Notes: a model not told the origin generated them from the sequence alone. A stretch of 7,210 nt of DNA from Pseudomonadota bacterium (GCA_023438325.1 JAEXRB010000375.1:1-7210); one strand, 5' to 3'. Shown: positions 1 to 7,073, counted from the first letter of the stretch. Made by a program: numbers and translations.

Positions 1-116
1 CGCGCTGGCCAAGCGCAGGTCAAGCGCGTACAGTGCCCGCCGTTCGCTGCTTTTTCGTTGCGTTTTCCCGGTCGCGCCATGCGACCTGCCGCACGCCCTC
101 CTTGCAGCAAGCCGAA

Positions 117-131
117 GGCCGGACACCGGCC
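117..131. repeat. short perfect inverted repeat in the rhlE leader
   Basis: GGCCGG (117-122), a three-base spacer ACA, and CCGGCC (126-131) form a perfect 6-bp inverted repeat. It has no T-tract after it, so it is not a typical terminator. It could form a small hairpin in the 5' untranslated RNA or be an operator-like site, but in GC-rich DNA a 6-bp palindrome can easily arise by chance. Confidence 0.3.
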
Positions 132-193
132 CTCTCGCCTCACGAAAATCATAGCCACGGCGCGGAACTTGGGAACGCCACGGCTTGCACCGC

Positions 194-198
194 AGGAG
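194..198 (+). promoter_or_regulatory. Shine-Dalgarno site of rhlE
   Basis: AGGAG lies five bases before the ATG at 204. This is the main reason to start the helicase at 204 and not at the ATG at 33: the codons after 204 immediately give the canonical N-terminus of the family (MSFASLGL followed by the Q motif). Confidence 0.8.
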
Positions 199-203
199 TC
201 ATC

Positions 204-1556
204 ATGTCCTTTGCATCCCTCGGGCTTGCGCCCGGGCTCGTCCGCGCGCTGGACGAAATCGGCTACACCCAGCCCACGCCCATCCAGGAACAATCCATTC
301 CGCTGGTACTGGAGGGCCGCGATCTGCTCGCCGGCGCACAGACCGGCACGGGCAAGACCGCCGCATTCTCGTTGCCGCTGCTGCAACGCCTTGCCGCCGG
401 GGAAACCCAGCGTGGCCCGCGCGCGCCGCGCGCACTCGTACTCACACCCACGCGTGAACTGACGTTGCAGGTGCACGACAACGTGCGCGAATACGCCAAG
501 CACGTGCGTCTTTCCAGCACCGCGATCTTCGGCGGCGCCAGCATGGGGCCGCAAATCTCCGCGCTGCGTCGTGGCGTCGACATTCTCGTGGCCACGCCCG
601 GCCGCCTGATCGATCACGCCCAGCAGCGCAATCTGGATCTTTCCCGCATCGAGATCCTGGTGCTGGATGAGGCCGACCGCATGCTCGACATGGGCTTTCT
701 GCCAGCCATCCGTCGCATTTTGGCGATGCTGCCCGCGCAAGGCCGTCAGACTTTGTTGTTCTCGGCCACCTTCGCGCCGGAGATCAAGGAAATCGCACGT
801 CAGTTCATGGTCGACCCGGCACAGGTGCAGGTGACCCCGGGCAATACGGTGGTCGCCACCATCGAGCATCGCGCCCATCCGGTGGATGCCTCGCGCAAGC
901 GCGATCTGCTGCTGCACCTCCTCGACACCCGCCGTCAGACGCTGGTGTTCAGCCGCACCAAACACGGTGCCAATCGACTGGCCGAGTTCCTCGAAAACTC
1001 CGGCGTCAGCGCCGCCGCGATCCACGGCAACAAGTCGCAGGGCGCACGCACCAAGGCACTCTCCGGCTTCAAGGATGGTCGCATCACCGTGCTGGTGGCC
1101 ACCGACATCGCTGCGCGCGGCATCGATATCGATCAACTGCCGCTGGTCATCAACTTCGACCTGCCCACGCTGGCCGAAGATTATGTGCACCGCATCGGCC
1201 GTACCGGTCGCAATGGCAGCACCGGCGAGGCCATTTCCCTGGTGTCTCCGGAAGAAGGCCCGCTGTTGCGCGATATCCAGCGCCTGCTCAAACAGGACAT
1301 CGCGCTTTCCAGCATCCAAGGCTTCGAGCCTACACCCCCCCTCCAGATGGAACGCACTCTCAAGGCCGCACGTCGCCCCGGCCATGGCCAGGCGCAGCGC
1401 AACCAGCGTCCCGGCGGAAAGCCTGCCGGCGCCGCGCCGCGCCCGGGCAATCCCGGCACGCGCTCCGGCCCCAAGCCTGGCCGTGGCGGTGGACACAATG
1501 GCGAACATCGCGGCCAGAATGGCGCCCAGCAACAGCGCCGGCGTCAGGCAGGCTGA
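204..1556 (+). CDS. rhlE: ATP-dependent RNA helicase, DEAD-box, RhlE type
   Basis: A 450-residue cytoplasmic helicase that unwinds short RNA duplexes with ATP; RhlE proteins act in ribosome maturation, RNA turnover and growth in the cold. All family motifs are visible: the Q motif (GYTQPTPIQ, about residues 20-28), motif I AQTGTGKT (45-52), PTREL, TPGRL, motif II DEAD (155-158), motif III SAT (187-189), motif V ARGIDI (about 303-308) and motif VI HRIGRTGR (329-336). After the second RecA-like domain comes a basic, low-complexity tail rich in Arg, Gly, Pro, Gln and Asn (about 385-450), typical of RhlE and likely a non-specific RNA-binding extension. Start chosen at 204 on the AGGAG site and family N-terminus. 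It is convergent with the hydroxyproline cluster and is probably transcribed alone, ending at the hairpin at 1604-1634. RhlE is the best subfamily fit from length and tail; another DEAD-box paralog is possible. Confidence 0.95.
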   Translation: MSFASLGLAPGLVRALDEIGYTQPTPIQEQSIPLVLEGRDLLAGAQTGTGKTAAFSLPLLQRLAAGETQRGPRAPRALVLTPTRELTLQVHDNVREYAKHVRLSSTAIFGGASMGPQISALRRGVDILVATPGRLIDHAQQRNLDLSRIEILVLDEADRMLDMGFLPAIRRILAMLPAQGRQTLLFSATFAPEIKEIARQFMVDPAQVQVTPGNTVVATIEHRAHPVDASRKRDLLLHLLDTRRQTLVFSRTKHGANRLAEFLENSGVSAAAIHGNKSQGARTKALSGFKDGRITVLVATDIAARGIDIDQLPLVINFDLPTLAEDYVHRIGRTGRNGSTGEAISLVSPEEGPLLRDIQRLLKQDIALSSIQGFEPTPPLQMERTLKAARRPGHGQAQRNQRPGGKPAGAAPRPGNPGTRSGPKPGRGGGHNGEHRGQNGAQQQRRRQAG

Positions 1557-1584
1557 GCCAGCCGGCGCGAGCCCCCGATAAAAA

Positions 1585-2829
1585 TCAGAACCGCGCCAGA
1601 TCGAACGCCGCCAGTGACACTGGCGGCGTTTTTTCATCGATCAGCGCCTCCACCGCAAGCGCGGTGACGGGCGCCAGCGTCAATCCGAGATGCTGGTGCC
1701 CGAAGGCATAGCAGACCTGCGGCACAGTACGGCTGCGTCCAATGGCAGGAAGATAATCGGGCAAGGTCGGACGCGCCCCATGCCAGCGCATCGGCTCGCC
1801 ATGTACCGGCAATCCCAGTGCATCGGCATGGCGTTGCAGCGCATGCCATTTGCGTGGATCGGGCGGTGTTTCGACTGGCGCATATTCGACGAACCCGGCC
1901 AGACGCAATCCTTCGGCAAAACGCGTGAGGATGACGGAACGATCCTCGAACACCACCGGCGGCAACATCTTCGGCCAGTCGTGATGCCGCCATTCCAGGT
2001 GATAGCCACGCTCGGCCACCAGCGGCGCACGGATGCCCAGCGACGCCATCAGCGCCGCCGAGCGCACGCCCGCACATACCAACACCTGATCGGCAGCCAA
2101 TTGCTCGCCCTGCTCCAGCAGAAGATGCGCCTGCCCTGATCTGGTGCGCAGCGCCTGCACCCGTTGCGGATGCAATACGCCGCCTTGTTCAACGAATCGC
2201 TGCCGCACTTGTTGGCGCAGTCGTCGTGGATCGTCGATCTGTGCGGTGCGCACGAATCCGATGCCGCCGGCCGGCGCTTTCGCCAGCGCCTGCGTGAGGC
2301 AATCGCTCATGTCGGGATCCAGCGTTTCGATTCCCGCACTGCCGATGTCGCTGCCGCGCCATGCAGCTTCACCTCGACGTGCCGCTTCCGGCGTACCCCA
2401 GCAGACGATGTGCCCGGCCTCGCGCAACAACTCGGGCGCGCCCAGATCGTCCACGAATCCTCTCCAGGCCGGCAGCGCATCGGCCAGCAAGGCCCGCAAT
2501 GCGGCGTGCCCACGCCGATGGCGTGCAGGAGCGCATGCGGCCAGATAGCGCGCGAGCCAACCGCCCAAGCGCCATGGCTGGCGCAAATCCAGAGCGCCGC
2601 CGAAAGCGAACAAGCGCTGCGGCGCGCTGCGTACCATCGCCAGCGAGGCCAGCGGCACCACTTGCTCGGTGGCGATGTGCCCGGCGTTGCCCCAAGACGG
2701 CGCCAGCCCGTCGGCATCGTCGTCCAACAGCGTTACCGCATGGCCTGCGGCAAGCAGACGCAAGGCGCAGGCATAGCCGATGATGCCGCCGCCGATGATG
2801 GCGATGCTGCCGGGCACGCGGCGCCTCAT
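1585..2829 (-). CDS. FAD-dependent D-amino-acid dehydrogenase, probable cis-4-hydroxy-D-proline dehydrogenase
   Basis: A 414-residue protein of the DAO (FAD-dependent oxidoreductase) family, likely oxidising cis-4-hydroxy-D-proline to 1-pyrroline-4-hydroxy-2-carboxylate and passing electrons to the respiratory chain. The N-terminus has the dinucleotide-binding fold IAIIGGGIIG (Gly13, Gly15, Gly18) ending in an acidic residue after a beta strand (Asp36). The next segment, SWGNAGHI, and the C-terminal RPTLPDYLPAIG (from about 353) and GHQHLGLT (377-384) are characteristic of D-amino-acid dehydrogenases. The substrate is inferred from the neighbouring genes; DadA-like activity on other D-amino acids is possible. 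The start is uncertain: ATG 2829 is used here; GTG 2817 has a better-placed GAGG and would begin four residues later (VPGSIAII); ATG 2904 would sit one base after the DUF885 stop behind AGGGTGAG but adds 25 residues with no family character. The 3' end carries the rhlE terminator. Confidence 0.88.
   Translation of the reverse strand: MRRRVPGSIAIIGGGIIGYACALRLLAAGHAVTLLDDDADGLAPSWGNAGHIATEQVVPLASLAMVRSAPQRLFAFGGALDLRQPWRLGGWLARYLAACAPARHRRGHAALRALLADALPAWRGFVDDLGAPELLREAGHIVCWGTPEAARRGEAAWRGSDIGSAGIETLDPDMSDCLTQALAKAPAGGIGFVRTAQIDDPRRLRQQVRQRFVEQGGVLHPQRVQALRTRSGQAHLLLEQGEQLAADQVLVCAGVRSAALMASLGIRAPLVAERGYHLEWRHHDWPKMLPPVVFEDRSVILTRFAEGLRLAGFVEYAPVETPPDPRKWHALQRHADALGLPVHGEPMRWHGARPTLPDYLPAIGRSRTVPQVCYAFGHQHLGLTLAPVTALAVEALIDEKTPPVSLAAFDLARF
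1604..1634 (+). terminator. Rho-independent terminator for rhlE, inside the convergent CDS
   Basis: Positions 1604-1616 and 1618-1630 are complementary (13 bp: AACGCCGCCAGTG pairing with CACTGGCGGCGTT; in practice the top closes as a 3-5 base loop). Six T residues follow at 1629-1634. This has the form of a strong intrinsic terminator for plus-strand transcription, 48 bases after the rhlE stop codon. It lies wholly within the last codons of the minus-strand oxidoreductase gene. In the opposite direction the hairpin is followed only by TTCGATC, with a T-run 16 or more bases later, so termination of the minus-strand operon here would be weaker. Confidence 0.85.
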
Positions 2830-2905
2830 CGCCGTCGCGGCCGGCGCGCAGAAACCGTCAGCAGAAGCTTCCCTGTTATCCGGTCGTACCTCGCCAGACA
2901 CCATC

Positions 2906-3397
2906 TCACCCTGCAAGGCTTTGCAACCAGGCATCCACCTGAGCATCGAGCACCGGCAATGGCACTGAGCCCAGCGCCAGCACGATGTCGTGGAAAGCGC
3001 GCAAGTCAAACCTGCTGCCCAGCACCTTTTCCGCACGGGCGCGGGCATTGCGGATGGCGATGTGCCCGAGGTGATAAGACAAAGCCTGGGCCGGCCAGGC
3101 GATGTAGCGATCCACTTCACCGGCAATTTCCTGCGGCGACAGCGAGGTGTTTTCGAGCATGTAGGAAACCGCCTGCTCGCGACTCCAGCCGAAGTGATGC
3201 AGGCCCGTATCCACCACCAGGCGGCAGGCGCGCCACATCTGGAACACCAGCATGCCGAAGCGCTCATGCGCGGTGCGATACAGCCCCATCTCCTGCCCCA
3301 GCCATTCGCAATACAGTGCCCAACCTTCGGTGTAGGCCGAAAGATGCGTATGACGGCGAAACTCGGGCAGATGATCGAGCTCGGCAGCCAACGCCAT
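2906..3397 (-). CDS. DUF885 C-terminal fragment, 163 codons
   Basis: This frame starts with an ATG that directly abuts the TAG (sequence ATGTAGATG) and continues exactly in phase with the N-terminal part. It begins MALAAELDHLPEFRRH, followed by TEGWALY, GMLVFQMWRACRLVVDTG, and ends in WLQSLAG, all standard for the C-terminal third of DUF885. No independent Shine-Dalgarno site is seen, so separate synthesis would need termination-reinitiation at the abutting stop and start. More likely it is the downstream part of one original protein. Confidence 0.6.
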   Translation of the reverse strand: MALAAELDHLPEFRRHTHLSAYTEGWALYCEWLGQEMGLYRTAHERFGMLVFQMWRACRLVVDTGLHHFGWSREQAVSYMLENTSLSPQEIAGEVDRYIAWPAQALSYHLGHIAIRNARARAEKVLGSRFDLRAFHDIVLALGSVPLPVLDAQVDAWLQSLAG

Positions 3398-3400
3398 CTA
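3398..3400 (-). other. in-frame amber codon within the DUF885 gene
   Basis: The minus-strand codons read CAT GGC ATG TAG ATG GCG (H G M stop M A). The family pattern after HEAxPGH is usually two residues, then a glutamine, then a hydrophobic stretch ending in ALA-like residues, so TAG most simply derives from CAG by one C-to-T change. There is no frameshift: coding resumes in the same frame. All other stop codons seen in the window are TGA. Confidence 0.85.
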
Positions 3401-4582
3401 CATGCCATGTCCGGGCGAAGCTTCGTGCAAGGTCAACGCCGGCAAGGTGTAGAGCGGGCGGATCGGCAGGTTGTGCGTGTTGAGCAGGTACAACCCCGGC
3501 CCGCCGCGCCCGCTGGTGTAATGCGGCGCAAGTTCGTCAGGCACCGGATGCAACGCGATCGGCGTGCGCGGCAGATGCCCGATGTATCGACCGATCACGC
3601 CATCCACGCGCTTCATGATCCAGGCTGCGTGCATCAGAAGTTCTTCAGCACTTCGCGCCTGGAATTGCGGGTCGCAGCGCAGGAAATCGAAGAACTCCGG
3701 CAGCGATCCGGTGAAACCGGCATCGGTCATCGCCTCTTGCATCCGTGCACGGATGTCCGCCACTTCCGCCGTGCCGATGGCGTGGATCGCCTCGGGCGTC
3801 ATGTCGGCGGTGACGTACTTGCGAATGCACATGCGGTAGTACGCCGCGCCATCGGGCATATCGCGTGCGGCCAGCGTGCTGCGCGCCTGCGCTGCGTATT
3901 GGCCGCCGATGAAGGCTTCTAGGTCACGCCACGCCGGCAGTACGGCATCGCGGATGAGGCGCGTGGCGCGTTCGCGCAGGGATGCCGCACTGGCGGCATC
4001 GATGCTCGCGGGCAACAAATGAAATGGCGTGAAGAACAAGTTGTCTTCGATGGCCTGCGGCTTGAGCACCTCTGCCAGGCTCGACAACGGCCCGGCCATC
4101 ACCGTTCGCGGCAGGCTGAAGCCGCGCGCCAGGCCGGCCCGCATGTTTTCGATGTGTTCGGTGAAATAGCGCGGAATGTCGGCGAGGATGCCGAGATAGC
4201 GTTCCGCGTCATCACAATCCTGAAAAGGCCGGCGCGCAGTGAAGCCGAGGTTGCTCCAGAAGGCCGTGTCGCTGTTGAACGGCAATTCGTGGGCGCGAAA
4301 GCGCAGATCGTCCAGGCGCTCGTGCAGCTGCGCGGCAAATACCTGTGCGTCAACTCGCGCTTGCGCGCTCAACTCCCGATGCGGAATCGCCTCCAGCTCG
4401 GACAACGCAGCGCGCCAGTAATCGCCGCGTGCGGCCTGCGTGGCGGCATCCACACGAGGCAGATGAGCGGCAGGCTCGGCGAGATTGTCCTCGTCATCGG
4501 CGCCGGCGAATTCACGTCGACGCCATGCCCACTCGCGCTCATGCAGGGCGCGCAGCCGAGCATCGGCGGCAACCGCGTTCAC
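3398..4582 (-). CDS. DUF885 N-terminal fragment ending at TAG
   Basis: If the TAG is a real stop, the product is 394 residues: from the GTG at 4582 (VNAVAADARLRAL) through the helical N-terminal region to LHEASPGHGM. It keeps the HEASPGH motif at its extreme C-terminus but lacks the TEGWALY segment, so it would probably be inactive alone. The GTG start is preferred to an upstream in-frame ATG at 4642 because the upstream codons only read the aldehyde dehydrogenase gene in another frame. Confidence 0.6.
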   Translation of the reverse strand: MNAVAADARLRALHEREWAWRRREFAGADDEDNLAEPAAHLPRVDAATQAARGDYWRAALSELEAIPHRELSAQARVDAQVFAAQLHERLDDLRFRAHELPFNSDTAFWSNLGFTARRPFQDCDDAERYLGILADIPRYFTEHIENMRAGLARGFSLPRTVMAGPLSSLAEVLKPQAIEDNLFFTPFHLLPASIDAASAASLRERATRLIRDAVLPAWRDLEAFIGGQYAAQARSTLAARDMPDGAAYYRMCIRKYVTADMTPEAIHAIGTAEVADIRARMQEAMTDAGFTGSLPEFFDFLRCDPQFQARSAEELLMHAAWIMKRVDGVIGRYIGHLPRTPIALHPVPDELAPHYTSGRGGPGLYLLNTHNLPIRPLYTLPALTLHEASPGHGM

Positions 4583-4583
4583 C

Positions 4584-6161
4584 TCAGAGCGGCCCTTGTG
4601 TCGGCGCGCCGTCAACCATTCGCCAGACCTTGTGCGGATTGGCATCGGCAAGTTCCGCCGGCAACCAGGACGCAGGATTGTGGTCGTAGCAATACAGCGC
4701 GGCAAAGCGCCGGATCGCGCCCGGCATGCCGACGGCGGAGAAGCCTGGCGCGGTGGTGGACGGATACGGCCCGCCATGGTTCATCGCCGCGCTCACCGCC
4801 ACGCCGGTCGGCATGCGATTGTGGATCAGGCGTCCCACGCGCAGGCGCAGGATGGCCGCCAGACGCGCAGCCGATTCCGCATCGCCTTCTCCGGCATACA
4901 CCGCACCGGTGAGGCTGCCTTCAAGCGTGCCGAGGATTGCACGCGTCGTGGCTTCATCCGGCGAACGCACCAGCAGGCCAACCGGGCCGAAGGCTTCGGT
5001 CTGCAAGGCCTGCGGTGCGCGCAGGAAGCTGGCGGCATCGACCTGGAGCAGGGTCGGAACGAAACGGAAGCCCGGTGTGACGCGCTGCGCCGTTCCCGCG
5101 ATCACCCGGGCGCCGGCAGTGCGCAAGGCCGCCACGCCATGATCCAGCCCGGCCAACACGCCTTCCGAGAACACCACGGCTGGCGCAGCACTGGAAAAAA
5201 GCTCGGCAGCCGTGGCCACGAAGGCATCACCGGCGTCGCCCTCCGGTACGATCACCAGCCCCGGATTGGTACAGAACTGGCCGCTGCCGAGCAGACACGA
5301 GCCGACATATTCCTGTGCCAGCGTCATGCCGCGCTCGGCCAGTGCGCCGGGCAGGATCACGACGGGATTGATCGCCGACAATTCGCCGAAGAACGGTGTG
5401 CCAACGCGATCCGCTGCCGCCTTCAATGCAAGGCCGGCGGCACGGCTGCCGGTGAAGCCGATCGCGCCAATGCGCGCATCGCCGGCCAATGCCAAGCCGT
5501 CCTCTTTGTCGAACTGATACAGCATTTGCACACTGCCTTGCGGCAAGCCGGCGTCCTGCGCAGCGCGATGGGCGATACGTGCCAATGCGCGACTGCTGCC
5601 CGGGTAACCGGGATGCGCCTTGGCGATGACCGGGTTGCGCGCCGCGATGGCGGAAGCGAAATCACTGCCGGCGATGGCGTTGTAGGCGAACGGAAAATTG
5701 TTCGGCCCAAATACCAGCACGGGTTTTCCGAGCGGGCCGAGAGCCGAACGCAATCCCGCTGCGGTGTCGATCACCGGCTGCGTCCAGCTTCGCGCACGCA
5801 CGGCGTTGGCCGCCTGACGCAATTGCAGAACCGTGCGCGGCAGTTCGTTGCCGACAAGGCGCGGCGTGATCGGCAATGCGGTTTCGCTGCTGGCCAGTGC
5901 CGCCAGCGCCTCGATGTCGGCCTCGATGCCCGCCGCGTAGCTTTCCAGAAAGCCCGCGATGATTTCAGGCGCCAACGCCGCCAGCGCGGGCGCCGCCGCC
6001 ACGGCGGCGATCACGGCGGTTTCCAGTTCAGCGGCGGGAGATACCGGGAACGCATCGCCGGTGGCATTGCCGGTGACCGGATCAAAAGCGCGGAATGTCT
6101 CGCTGCCGGCGGAATCGCGCCATTGGCCCGCTATCAGGATTTGTGCAGTTTGGACTGTCAT
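4584..6161 (-). CDS. 2-oxoglutarate semialdehyde dehydrogenase (NADP-type aldehyde dehydrogenase)
   Basis: A 525-residue aldehyde dehydrogenase that fits the last step of hydroxyproline breakdown: 2,5-dioxopentanoate plus NAD(P)+ to 2-oxoglutarate, in the cytosol. Visible active-site features are the catalytic Asn in GPNNFPF (Asn155), Lys181 in AKAHP (cofactor binding), GFTGSR (236-240), the general base Glu260 in FGELSAINP, and the nucleophile Cys297 in GSGQFCTNPG. The ELSAINP and GQFCTNPGL variants are typical of the long (about 525 residue) ketoglutaric semialdehyde dehydrogenase branch. The frame is open to 6347, but the ATG at 6161 gives the family N-terminus (MTVQTAQILIAGQWRDS) and overlaps the stop of the preceding lyase gene as TGATG, which suggests translational coupling. 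The same enzyme also serves sugar-acid pathways; the neighbours favour hydroxyproline. The gene appears intact. Confidence 0.93.
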   Translation of the reverse strand: MTVQTAQILIAGQWRDSAGSETFRAFDPVTGNATGDAFPVSPAAELETAVIAAVAAAPALAALAPEIIAGFLESYAAGIEADIEALAALASSETALPITPRLVGNELPRTVLQLRQAANAVRARSWTQPVIDTAAGLRSALGPLGKPVLVFGPNNFPFAYNAIAGSDFASAIAARNPVIAKAHPGYPGSSRALARIAHRAAQDAGLPQGSVQMLYQFDKEDGLALAGDARIGAIGFTGSRAAGLALKAAADRVGTPFFGELSAINPVVILPGALAERGMTLAQEYVGSCLLGSGQFCTNPGLVIVPEGDAGDAFVATAAELFSSAAPAVVFSEGVLAGLDHGVAALRTAGARVIAGTAQRVTPGFRFVPTLLQVDAASFLRAPQALQTEAFGPVGLLVRSPDEATTRAILGTLEGSLTGAVYAGEGDAESAARLAAILRLRVGRLIHNRMPTGVAVSAAMNHGGPYPSTTAPGFSAVGMPGAIRRFAALYCYDHNPASWLPAELADANPHKVWRMVDGAPTQGPL

Positions 6162-7066
6162 CAGAGCACCGGTCTTGTGGCTTTGGCCTTCTCGATGATT
6201 GCCAGTGCAGTTTCGCGCTCGGCACCTTCCAGCACCAGACGCGGCGCGCGCACGGCCTCGCTGCCCAATCCTACGCTGGCCTGAGTCAGCTTGATGAGTT
6301 GCACGAACTTGGGCACCACATCCAGACGCAGCAAGGGCAGGAACCAACGATACAACTCCGAAGCTGCACGCCAGCCACCATCGCGGGCCAGCTCGAACAA
6401 CTTCACCGATTCTTTCGGATAGGCATTGACCTGCCCGGCAATCCAGCCGGTGGCGCCTGCGCCCAAGCCTTCGACGATGGCGTTGTCCATGCCCACCAGC
6501 AACTCCAGACGATCACCGATCAACTCGCGGATTTCGCTGAAGCGGCGGATGTCGCCGGAGGTTTCCTTCACCGCTTCCACGTTCGGGTACTGCGCCGCCA
6601 GCGATGCGATCTGCGCCGGAGAAAAATCGGTTCGGTAGGCGCCGGGGTTGTTGTAGAGCATGCAGGGCAGATCGCTGGCCTCGATGATGGCGCGCACATG
6701 CGCACTCATCTCGTGCCAATCGGAAGCGTACACATACACTGGCAACACCATCAGGCCACCTGCTCCGGCCTTGGCCACGGCCTTCACCAAGGCCACGGCC
6801 TCTTCGGTGGAAAGCGCGGCGATGCCCGGAATCACCGGCGCCCGATCACCAATCGCCCGCACCAGCGTTTCGACGATGGCCACCTTTTCATCGAACGTGA
6901 GCGTGGCCGATTCGCCCAGCGAACCCAGCGGCACGATACCGGTGCAGCCGGCATCGATGAGCGTGTTCGCATGCTCGGCAAGGAACGCGTGATCGACCTT
7001 GCCATCAGCCGTGAACGGGGTGGTGATGGCGGGAATGACACCGCGCCAGAATGCGGAATTGGCCAT
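6161..7066 (-). CDS. DapA-superfamily lyase, probable 1-pyrroline-4-hydroxy-2-carboxylate deaminase
   Basis: A 301-residue TIM-barrel protein of the dihydrodipicolinate synthase/N-acetylneuraminate lyase superfamily. It probably converts 1-pyrroline-4-hydroxy-2-carboxylate to 2-oxoglutarate semialdehyde plus ammonia. The Schiff-base lysine is Lys167 in AVKETSGD; the conserved Tyr138 is in LYNNPGAYR; the substrate carboxylate loop is PLGSLGES (46-53), in place of the GTTGE of true DapA. It starts at an ATG (MANSAFWRGVIPAITTPF) with a clear AGGAG seven bases upstream. Lying between a hydroxyproline epimerase and a ketoglutaric semialdehyde dehydrogenase, it matches the deaminase called LhpC in Pseudomonas (HypD in rhizobia). 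A true lysine-biosynthetic DapA is unlikely given the loop and neighbours. The stop overlaps the next start. Confidence 0.9.
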   Translation of the reverse strand: MANSAFWRGVIPAITTPFTADGKVDHAFLAEHANTLIDAGCTGIVPLGSLGESATLTFDEKVAIVETLVRAIGDRAPVIPGIAALSTEEAVALVKAVAKAGAGGLMVLPVYVYASDWHEMSAHVRAIIEASDLPCMLYNNPGAYRTDFSPAQIASLAAQYPNVEAVKETSGDIRRFSEIRELIGDRLELLVGMDNAIVEGLGAGATGWIAGQVNAYPKESVKLFELARDGGWRAASELYRWFLPLLRLDVVPKFVQLIKLTQASVGLGSEAVRAPRLVLEGAERETALAIIEKAKATRPVL

Positions 7067-7073
7067 GGAAACG

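Larger units (their letters stand above)
1..203. other. leader region upstream of the helicase gene
   Basis: No gene of its own is convincing here. An open frame runs into the helicase from position 33, but its first 57 residues look like translated non-coding DNA (Arg/His/Ser-rich, unrelated to the helicase fold), so I treat this stretch as leader and promoter region. It contains a T-rich patch near 51-66 and a short perfect inverted repeat at 117-131. I could not identify a convincing -35/-10 pair. The left edge may still hold the end of an upstream regulatory region that is cut by the window. Confidence 0.5.
2906..4582 (-). pseudogene. DUF885 putative metallopeptidase, interrupted by an in-frame TAG
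   Basis: Read through the TAG at 3398-3400 this is a 558-codon protein, the usual length of the DUF885 (COG4805) family. The family is poorly characterised; its conserved HEAxPGH and EGWALY motifs resemble a zinc-peptidase centre. Here HEASPGH spans residues 386-392 and TEGWALY lies near 418-424, so the TAG at codon 395 separates the two halves of the putative active site. Frame, spacing and sequence are otherwise intact on both sides. No signal peptide or lipoprotein box is seen, so it would be cytoplasmic, unlike many DUF885 relatives. The GTG start at 4582 lies one base after the aldehyde dehydrogenase stop; AAGGG at 4593-4597 could be its ribosome site, and no in-frame ATG occurs nearby. 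Its position inside the hydroxyproline cluster suggests a peptidase for hydroxyproline-containing peptides (inference). It may be a recent pseudogene, a read-through or split gene, or an artefact of one base error. Confidence 0.8.

Noticed and set aside
33..203. N-terminal extension of the helicase from the ATG at 33
   Set aside because: The ATG at 204 has an AGGAG site and starts exactly at the family N-terminus; the upstream codons show no helicase similarity.
3398..3400. TAG as a pyrrolysine or other recoded codon
   Set aside because: Nothing in the window (no PylS-like gene or structured insertion element) supports recoding, and the expected residue is an ordinary glutamine one base away from TAG.
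2830..3408. The oxidoreductase as a larger 607-residue fusion protein starting at 3408
   Set aside because: The first 190 or so residues are the DUF885 gene read in the wrong frame (Trp/Cys/Arg-rich nonsense). The flavoprotein fold starts only near 2817-2829.
2164..3483. A 439-codon plus-strand open frame opposite the oxidoreductase and DUF885
   Set aside because: Its composition is extreme in Arg, Pro and Ala with no domain; both opposite-strand genes match known families.
4485..6284. A 599-codon open frame on the plus strand opposite the aldehyde dehydrogenase
   Set aside because: It is antisense to a gene with a complete set of catalytic motifs, its protein is Arg/Ala/Gly/Gln-rich without recognisable domains, and long antisense frames are expected in GC-rich coding DNA.
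6771..6802. Repeat-like GGCCTTGGCCACGGCC patches
   Set aside because: They fall inside the lyase gene and simply encode the Ala/Val/Lys-rich helix EAVALVKAVAKA with preferred GC-rich codons.
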